Part shown: one piece after another, positions 1-4,305 of the stretch
Position numbering within the stretch: position 1 is the first letter of the stretch
Layout of the letters: each line of letters starts with the position of its first letter
From: an uncultured Acidobacteriota bacterium
GTDB lineage: Bacteria; Acidobacteriota; Thermoanaerobaculia; Gp7-AA8
Assembly: GCA_946887105.1 (NCBI GenBank)
Contig: CAMPKJ010000290.1
Coordinates: 1 to 5,948 of the forward strand
Direction of reading: 5' to 3'
Length of the DNA stretch: 5,948 bases
The notes under the pieces: model-generated
What the model was told of the DNA's origin: nothing
What the model saw: the letters and a program-made list of their open reading frames with translations, nothing else
Database searches by the model: none
Made by a program: the position numbers and the translations under genes

Positions 1-1395
1 CCCGCGGGCACGGTCGCCAATCTCGGCGGCGACGTGACTGGTGCGCCGGGCACGAATACGGTGGGATTCGTCGGCGGTCAATCCGCGGGGAACGTGGCCA
101 CCACCGTCACCACCGTGGCGGCGGCCACGAATGCAAGCGTTGGCAATGCGATCGTCCGGCGCGACGGCGCCGGTAATTTCAGCGCCGCCAGCATCACCGC
201 GTCAGGTTCGATCATGGTGAACAGCACCACCCGCATTCAACGCACGAATGCGGGGTTGTTCATGGGGAACGGTGCAGGCAACGCCACTGGCACAGGCAAC
301 ACCAACACCGCCATCGGACACAATGCCGCCGCCGCTCTCACCAGCGGCTCCTCCAACACCGGCATGGGCTGGTTCGCTCTGAACGCGCTCACCACCGGAA
401 ACAACAACACTGGCTTCGGGCAGGGCGCGCTCGCCAGCGCGGTCGGCGCAAATCACAACACCGCCATCGGCAGCTCCGCGATGTCGAACATCACCAGCGG
501 AGGCGCGAATACGGCCATCGGATCGCAAACGATGGTACTCGCCACGACGGCATCCTCGAACATCGCCATCGGCTTGTCGGCGATGCAGGGCCTGACGGTG
601 GGTACGAACAACACCATCGTCGGAACGAACGGCGCTCCCCAGCTATCGACCGGTCTGAGCAACACCGTCGTGGGAGCACAGAGTCTTCTCGTGTCTGTCG
701 ATGGAGTCTTCAACACTGTCGTCGGTGCGTCGGCGCTCTCCGCACACACGAGCGGGCAACGGAACACCGCTCTCGGCGGCGGGACCGCCCAGGATCTGAC
801 CACGGGCAACAACAACACGTTCGTCGGCTACTCGGCCGGCGGAAATCTGGTGAGCGGGTCGGACAACGTACTGGTTGGCGAAGACGCCGGTGACACGCTG
901 ACGTCGGGCAGCTTCAACATCTACCTCGGTGCGGACGCCGCCGCCGCGTCGGAAGGCAATACGATCCGGATTGGCGGCCCGGCGCAGGGCTCGGCCTACA
1001 TGGCCGGCATCTTCGGCGTGAATGTCGGCGCGGGCACCGCGGTCTTCATCAACAATGCCGGCCAGCTCGGCACGGTCTCTTCATCCCGTCGATATAAGAC
1101 CGCGATCGAGTCGATCGGCGATCGGCGGGAGACGATCATGCGACTCCGTCCGGTGACGTTCCGCTATCGCAGCGGCGGCGACGATCTGCAATACGGACTG
1201 ATCGCCGAGGAGGTGGCGGAGATCGATCCGGCGCTCGTGCTCTTCGGGCCGGACGGCCAGCCGCAGACCGTGCGTTATCACTTTCTCGCGCCGCTGCTGC
1301 TGAGCGAAGTGCAACAGCAGCGGCGAACGATCGAGGAGCAGCGGGCGCTGATCGAGAATCTCCTGCAACGCGTGGAGCGGCTCGAGAACCGCTGA
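1..1395 (+). CDS. Tail-fibre/adhesin-like repeat protein with C-terminal S74 chaperone domain (5' truncated)
   Basis: The frame is open from base 1 to the TGA at 1393-1395, giving 464 visible codons. A GTG at 34 could serve as a start, but the same frame upstream reads a GDVTG-type fibre module, so the gene very probably begins outside the window. Residues below are counted from the codon at 34. Residues 1-60 are Gly/Ala/Thr-rich and end in a 'VRRDGAGNFSAASITASG' linker often seen in fibre proteins. Residues 91-308 are thirteen NTxIG-type repeats, likely a YadA-head-like beta roll. Residues 350-453 match the peptidase S74 intramolecular chaperone domain: SSRRYK start, GLIAEEV (388-394), VRYHFLAPLLL (413-423) and a coiled-coil end (about 421-452). 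In this family the domain trimerises, helps fold the fibre and then cuts itself off. The product is probably a trimeric surface or tail fibre. Whether it belongs to a phage remnant or a cellular adhesin cannot be told here. Confidence 0.88.
   Translation, partial: PAGTVANLGGDVTGAPGTNTVGFVGGQSAGNVATTVTTVAAATNASVGNAIVRRDGAGNFSAASITASGSIMVNSTTRIQRTNAGLFMGNGAGNATGTGNTNTAIGHNAAAALTSGSSNTGMGWFALNALTTGNNNTGFGQGALASAVGANHNTAIGSSAMSNITSGGANTAIGSQTMVLATTASSNIAIGLSAMQGLTVGTNNTIVGTNGAPQLSTGLSNTVVGAQSLLVSVDGVFNTVVGASALSAHTSGQRNTALGGGTAQDLTTGNNNTFVGYSAGGNLVSGSDNVLVGEDAGDTLTSGSFNIYLGADAAAASEGNTIRIGGPAQGSAYMAGIFGVNVGAGTAVFINNAGQLGTVSSSRRYKTAIESIGDRRETIMRLRPVTFRYRSGGDDLQYGLIAEEVAEIDPALVLFGPDGQPQTVRYHFLAPLLLSEVQQQRRTIEEQRALIENLLQRVERLENR
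304..957 (+). repeat. Thirteen tandem 17-residue (51-bp period) NTxIG repeats
   Basis: The anchor Asn of each unit falls at residues 91, 108, 125, 142, 159, 176, 193, 210, 227, 244, 261, 278 and 295 (counted from the codon at 34). All twelve intervals are exactly 17 residues; the last unit is 14 residues long, ending before Asn309. The approximate consensus is N-T-x-I/V-G-x-x-A-L-x-x-L-T-T/S-G-x-x. The units are conserved as protein but clearly diverged as DNA, so this is not a recent slippage array. The pattern resembles YadA-type head repeats, in which small and aliphatic residues face the inside of a left-handed beta roll; those repeats are usually slightly shorter. The structural reading is inference. 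Confidence 0.9.
1081..1098 (+). other. S74 autocleavage site: Ser350-Lys355 dyad
   Basis: Codons 350-355 (counted from the codon at 34) read S-S-R-R-Y-K. In the S74 endosialidase-type chaperone family, cleavage occurs just before a Ser, and a Lys five residues downstream completes the catalytic dyad. The Ser350/Lys355 spacing fits exactly. The cut would fall between Ser349 and Ser350, releasing a chaperone fragment of about 104 residues. Three Ser residues run in a row (349-351), so the register rests on the spacing to the Lys. Confidence 0.75.
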
Positions 1396-1399
1396 GAGC

Positions 1400-2374
1400 C
1401 TACTCCGTCTTCGGCGTGAGCGATCCGATCAACTCGTTCAGCCGCGCCCGCGCCTGCGCCTGTTCTTCCAGCGTTCCGCCCATGAGCTTGGCGATCTCGC
1501 CGAGCTCGCGGGTGACGTCGGGCGTCGCGTCGCCGATGGCGATGCTGCCGGTGGTCGTGCCGCTCTCCGCCATCTGCCTGCGCACGCGCGCGGCTTCTTC
1601 CATCTCCGCGGTGCGTTTCTCGAGCTCGCCGGGGAGCGAGAGCAGCGCCTCGTCGATGCTGTTCTTCAGCGTGCCGCGGTTCATGTCGCGCGCGGTGACG
1701 AGCTGGCGGATCTGCAGGAGGCGATTCACCGCGGGGAAATAGGGACTGGTCGGATCATCGACGAGCTTGGCCTGCACCAGCGCGACCTCCGCGACGGCCT
1801 GCTTGTCGCCGCTCTCGACGCCGAGCTCGAACGTTGCCTTCACCGATTTTCCGATCTCCGGCAGCGGCGCGCCGGTCGAGTCGCCCGGGTTCACCCACGC
1901 GTCGATCGGGATGGTGTGCGCGGCGACTCGGCCGTCGAAGCCGGTGGACTCGACGAGGACGTTGCGCACGTAGACGCGGTTGTTCGCCGCGAACGTGCCG
2001 CGCTTTCTCGGCAGCGTCACCTCGACGCGATAGCCGTTGTCGCCGGTGAGCGTCACGTAGCGCAGTTCTTTCTGCGTGTAGACGTGCTCGATGGTCTTCT
2101 CGTCCTTGACGCGTCCGCCTTCCTCGCGTTGCAGCGAGGCCCAGCGATACGTGCCGTCATCGCGCGGCCCGCGCAGTTCTCTGATGTCGCTGTCGGCGAT
2201 GGCCAGCAGCACCTGGCGCTCGCGCTCGACGTTTTCCGCCACAGTCACCACGCGTCCGAGAGCGTGGAGGTCGGAGGCCACGAGATCTATCTTTTCATCG
2301 CGCGGCATCGTGTTTTGCGCGGACAGAGGGAGCGTCACCAGGAAGAGGAGCGCGGCGGCAGCAAGTTGTTTCAT
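1400..2374 (-). CDS. Secreted or periplasmic protein of unknown function
   Basis: This 324-residue protein starts at the ATG complementary to 2372-2374 and ends at a TAG complementary to 1400-1402. The start is chosen because it opens a textbook signal peptide: M-K, a hydrophobic core at about residues 4-17 and a probable signal peptidase I cut after L-S-A (residue 19). The frame stays open further upstream, but only as the antisense of gluQ. The mature part looks mixed alpha/beta up to about residue 205, with an 'AIADSDIRELRG' segment (58-69) and a strand-rich stretch at 103-163. It then becomes mostly helical and charged (about 212-324), with a Thr/Gly-rich break near 271-276. I see no catalytic motif, lipobox or transmembrane segment after the signal. 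It is convergent with the fibre gene (4-bp gap) and divergent from gluQ (2-bp gap). I do not recognise the family. Confidence 0.85.
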   Translation of the reverse strand: MKQLAAAALLFLVTLPLSAQNTMPRDEKIDLVASDLHALGRVVTVAENVERERQVLLAIADSDIRELRGPRDDGTYRWASLQREEGGRVKDEKTIEHVYTQKELRYVTLTGDNGYRVEVTLPRKRGTFAANNRVYVRNVLVESTGFDGRVAAHTIPIDAWVNPGDSTGAPLPEIGKSVKATFELGVESGDKQAVAEVALVQAKLVDDPTSPYFPAVNRLLQIRQLVTARDMNRGTLKNSIDEALLSLPGELEKRTAEMEEAARVRRQMAESGTTTGSIAIGDATPDVTRELGEIAKLMGGTLEEQAQARARLNELIGSLTPKTE

Positions 2375-2379
2375 GATTG
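2372..2379. other. Abutting divergent start codons (2-bp gap)
   Basis: The ATG of the minus-strand secreted-protein gene (2372-2374) and the TTG of gluQ (2377-2379) are separated only by bases 2375-2376. A stop (TGA, 2374-2376) sits directly before the gluQ TTG in the same frame, so gluQ cannot start earlier. Both 5' control regions must therefore lie within the partner's coding sequence. Confidence 0.75.
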
Positions 2380-3267
2380 CGCATCTTAACCAAATCGAGC
2401 TCGACCGGCCGCTTCGCTCCCTCACCCACGGGTCCGTTGCACCTCGGCAGCCTCGTGGCGGCCGTCGCATCGTGGCTGTACGCGCGTGCCGCGAATGGGC
2501 GCTGGCTCGTGCGCATCGAAGACATCGACACGCCGCGCGTCGTGCCGGGATCGGCGGAGGAGATTCTGTCCGCGCTGCAGCGCTACGGACTCGAATGGGA
2601 TGGCGAGGTCGTATGGCAGTCGCGGCGAACGGCGCGATATGAGGCGGCGCTGCAGCGCCTGCGCGACGCGGGCCGCGTCTACGACTGCGCGTGCTCGCGT
2701 GCCGATCTGCAGCGTGCGGCTTCCGCACCGCTGGGTGCCGAGGCCGTGTATCCGGGAACGTGCCGCGACGGATTGCCGGCGGGAAAGGCCGCGCGTGCGA
2801 TCCGTTTTCGCGTGCCGGATGAAGTGATCGCCTTCGACGATCTGCTGCGCGGTTGCGTCGAGGAACACGTTCCGTCGCATACCGGAGACTTCGTCGTGCG
2901 CCGCGCGGATGGCCTGTTCGCGTATCAACTGGCGGTGGTCGTCGACGATGCGGAGCAAGGCGTCACGCAAGTCGTGCGCGGTATCGATCTCCTCGGATCG
3001 ACGGCGCGTCAGATCGCGCTGCAGCGTGCACTCGGCTATCCGACGCCGGTGTACGCGCACATCCCGCTGGTGACGAATCCCGACGGCTCGAAGCTCGGGA
3101 AGCGCGATGGCTCGCTGCCTTTGCCGACGCTGGACGATGCGCGCGTCCGTGAGACACTCGCCGCCGCGCTGCGGCACCTCGGATATGACATCGCCGAAGA
3201 CCACCCCCGCGCGATGCTCGGCGAGGCGTTGCGCTTGCACGTTGCGCTTGATGAGGAACAACGATGA
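2377..3267 (+). CDS. gluQ: Glutamyl-Q tRNA(Asp) synthetase
   Basis: GluQ (YadB family) is a cytoplasmic, truncated glutamyl-tRNA synthetase paralogue. It activates glutamate and attaches it to the queuosine base at the wobble position of tRNA(Asp). The 296-residue length fits the family (about 300) and there is no anticodon-binding domain. Visible motifs: GRFAPSPTGPLHLGS (11-25) with the HIGH-type H-L-G-S; RIEDID (46-51); zinc ligands C104, C106, Y125 and C129; the conserved V-V-R-G-I-D-L-L-G-S block (199-208); and K-L-G-K-R (239-243) as the KMSKS equivalent. The start must be the TTG at 2377: an in-frame stop precedes it and the next usable start lies beyond the HIGH motif. No clear Shine-Dalgarno sequence is seen. 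The stop overlaps the next gene by 4 bp, so the two should be co-transcribed. The family assignment is firm; the start is less so. Confidence 0.95.
   Translation: MRILTKSSSTGRFAPSPTGPLHLGSLVAAVASWLYARAANGRWLVRIEDIDTPRVVPGSAEEILSALQRYGLEWDGEVVWQSRRTARYEAALQRLRDAGRVYDCACSRADLQRAASAPLGAEAVYPGTCRDGLPAGKAARAIRFRVPDEVIAFDDLLRGCVEEHVPSHTGDFVVRRADGLFAYQLAVVVDDAEQGVTQVVRGIDLLGSTARQIALQRALGYPTPVYAHIPLVTNPDGSKLGKRDGSLPLPTLDDARVRETLAAALRHLGYDIAEDHPRAMLGEALRLHVALDEEQR
2383..2388 (-). promoter_or_regulatory. Candidate -10 box (TAAGAT) of the secreted-protein gene
   Basis: On the minus strand TAAGAT ends 8 nt before the ATG, and no Shine-Dalgarno sequence lies between them. If used, transcription would begin at or next to the start codon, giving a leaderless mRNA. 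It matches 4 of 6 positions of TATAAT and no good -35 box is visible. It lies inside the first codons of gluQ. The support is weak, being one short motif plus its spacing. Confidence 0.25.
3253..3257 (+). promoter_or_regulatory. Shine-Dalgarno (GAGGA) of the GNAT gene
   Basis: GAGGA lies 6 nt before the ATG at 3264, inside the last codons of gluQ. It supports this start and translation coupled to gluQ through the ATGA overlap. Confidence 0.7.
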
Positions 3268-3545
3268 CCTACGACATCCGCCACAATCAAGAAGAGTCGC
3301 AGTTCGAGATCATCATCGACGGCCATCTGGCCATCGCCGCGTACGATCTCGAAGAACCGAACCGCATCGTTTTCACGCACACCGACGTGCCCGAGGCGCT
3401 GGCCGGCCGCGGCATCGCCGGCGCGATCGTGAAGTTCGGCCTCGAGCACGCGCGCGAGAAGAGTCTGATCGTGGTCGGGCAGTGCAGCTACGTCGCGGCG
3501 TTCGTGAAGCGGCACTCGGAGTATCAGGATCTGCTCGCGACGTAG
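3264..3545 (+). CDS. Small GNAT-like N-acetyltransferase (YjdJ/COG2388 type)
   Basis: This 93-residue protein matches the short GNAT-like family (Pfam Acetyltransf_CG) of about 90-100 residues. Diagnostic parts are the strand 'RIVFTHTDVPEALAGRGIA' (34-52), which combines H-T-x-V-P with the acetyl-CoA pyrophosphate-binding G-R-G-I-A turn, and the end block with C74, Y76, V77, A78 and H84-x-E-Y87. Family members I recall have Pro two residues before the Cys; here it is Gly (V-G-Q-C). Related proteins are predicted acetyltransferases whose substrate is generally unknown, and nothing here reveals one. It overlaps gluQ by 4 bp and has its own ribosome binding site, so it is the second gene of a two-gene operon. 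A link to tRNA modification is only suggested by that arrangement. It ends 10 bp before the convergent hsp20 gene. Confidence 0.88.
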   Translation: MTYDIRHNQEESQFEIIIDGHLAIAAYDLEEPNRIVFTHTDVPEALAGRGIAGAIVKFGLEHAREKSLIVVGQCSYVAAFVKRHSEYQDLLAT

Positions 3546-3555
3546 GTGCGCGGCG

Positions 3556-4200
3556 TCATCGGGCGCGTTTCGTTTCGCCGATCGGGATCTGCTTCCCGCG
3601 GCGTTCTTCACGCTTCGGCGCGTCCAGTGTCACGTTGAGAACACCGTTTTCGAATGACGCCGATGCGCTGTCGGGGTTGACCCCCTCGGGCAGCGGAATC
3701 GAACGGAAGAAGCGGCCGTATGACCGTTCGCTCCAGCCGCCGCGCTCGTCGCGCTGTTCACTCCGGCGCTCGCCTTCGATGTTGAGCTGATTGTCGAGCA
3801 CTTCCACCTTCACGTCGTCCTGGTTCAGGCCCGGCAGATCGGCAGAGACCTGCAGCTTGCCGTCGCGCTCATGCACCTCGATCTGAGGCGACCACATGCT
3901 GCGGGCGACGTCGCTGAATGAGCGATCGACATCGCCGAAGAGACGCGGGCTGCGCAAAAGGTTGCCGCTGAACCCGAAGTCGTCGAACAAACGGTCCATC
4001 TCGCGACGCAGCGCATGCATCATCTGGAACGGATCGCGTCCGATGTCGAAATTGCCGCGACGGCCCAGCTCGCCCCTTTCGGACGTGCCTTGCCGTTGAA
4101 GCTCGTGTTGCGTTTCGGGCGTGCGCGCCACGTCGCTCTTCGCGCGTGTCTCCTGTGTCCTGTTCGTCGTTTCGTGCCTGGTTTCGCGTTGTTCAGCCAT
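3556..4200 (-). CDS. hsp20: Hsp20/alpha-crystallin small heat-shock protein
   Basis: This encodes a 214-residue, ATP-independent cytoplasmic holdase that binds unfolding proteins as large oligomers until the DnaK or ClpB systems refold them. The alpha-crystallin domain covers about 103-194: it opens with W-S-P-Q-I-E-V, carries A-D-L-P-G-L (120-125), Y-G-R-F-x-R (161-166) and the F-E-N-G-V-L-N-V signature (183-190). The C-terminal I-P-I motif (205-207) is the I-x-I/V anchor used in oligomer assembly. A family-typical helix precedes the domain (P-F-Q-M-M-H-A-L-R-R-E-M-D-R-L-F, 57-72). Residues 1-50 are an unusual polar tail rich in Glu, Gln, Arg and Thr, probably disordered. The start is fixed by a near-perfect Shine-Dalgarno 8 nt upstream. 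The open frame further upstream is only the antisense of cstA. No CIRCE element or heat-shock sigma promoter was recognised. Confidence 0.95.
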   Translation of the reverse strand: MAEQRETRHETTNRTQETRAKSDVARTPETQHELQRQGTSERGELGRRGNFDIGRDPFQMMHALRREMDRLFDDFGFSGNLLRSPRLFGDVDRSFSDVARSMWSPQIEVHERDGKLQVSADLPGLNQDDVKVEVLDNQLNIEGERRSEQRDERGGWSERSYGRFFRSIPLPEGVNPDSASASFENGVLNVTLDAPKREERRGKQIPIGETKRAR

Positions 4201-4208
4201 GGTTACGA

Positions 4209-4216
4209 TCCTCCTT
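4209..4216 (-). promoter_or_regulatory. Strong Shine-Dalgarno (AAGGAGGA) of hsp20
   Basis: Read on the minus strand, AAGGAGGA ends 8 nt before the ATG at 4200. It is the best ribosome binding site in the window and sets the hsp20 start, ruling out a longer product reading antisense through cstA. It suggests high translation, as expected for a stress chaperone. Confidence 0.85.
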
Positions 4217-4292
4217 CTTGGTAGATCGTGGCCATCACATCTCGTGCCGCCGCACCTGCTCATGACCGGAACGGAACACTGCCCTGGTCCCC

Positions 4293-4298
4293 TACAAT
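4293..4298 (+). promoter_or_regulatory. Candidate -10 box (TACAAT) of cstA
   Basis: TACAAT matches 5 of 6 bases of the sigma-70 -10 consensus and ends 7 nt before the cstA ATG at 4306. Transcription would then start at or beside the ATG, consistent with the lack of a Shine-Dalgarno there. No good -35 hexamer is seen at the usual 16-18 bp distance; a TGAC at 4263-4266 is too far upstream. Assignment rests on motif and spacing only. Confidence 0.45.
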
Positions 4299-4305
4299 CG
4301 GGTTC

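Larger units (their letters stand above)
4201..4305. promoter_or_regulatory. Divergent hsp20-cstA control region
   Basis: This 105-bp gap is the longest non-coding stretch in the window and must carry promoters for both hsp20 (-) and probably cstA (+). It holds the hsp20 Shine-Dalgarno (4209-4216), an imperfect inverted repeat at 4224-4241 (GATcGTG / CACATC arms) and a TACAAT box (4293-4298). No complete CRP site, CIRCE element or intrinsic terminator was found. Confidence 0.6.

Noticed and set aside
34..36. GTG at 34 as the true start of the fibre gene
   Set aside because: The frame is open to base 1 and the upstream codons continue the fibre-type sequence, so the gene most likely begins outside the window.
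202..818. Minus-strand frames opposite the repeat region
   Set aside because: These are antisense shadows of the repeat array; the protein-level 17-residue periodicity shows the plus strand is coding.
1376..1393. Small hairpin AGCGG/CCGCT at the end of the fibre gene
   Set aside because: The stem is only 5 bp with an 8-base loop, lies inside the coding region and has no T-run, so it is not an intrinsic terminator.
2375..2728. Upstream in-frame extension of the minus-strand secreted-protein gene
   Set aside because: It is antisense to gluQ, gives a low-complexity Arg/Ala/Pro-rich peptide, and would bury a clear signal peptide inside the protein.
2422..3261. 279-codon minus-strand frame opposite gluQ
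   Set aside because: It is the codon-aligned complement of gluQ, kept open by avoidance of TTA/CTA/TCA codons; the product resembles no family and no ribosome binding site was seen.
3548..3566. GCGC...GCGC hairpin between the GNAT and hsp20 genes followed by short T runs
   Set aside because: A 4-bp stem with an 11-base loop, and T runs broken by CG, is too weak to call a terminator.
4231..4243. TGTGA half-site (minus strand) resembling a CRP site near cstA
   Set aside because: The second half-site does not match TCACA, and the position is far closer to hsp20 than to the cstA start.
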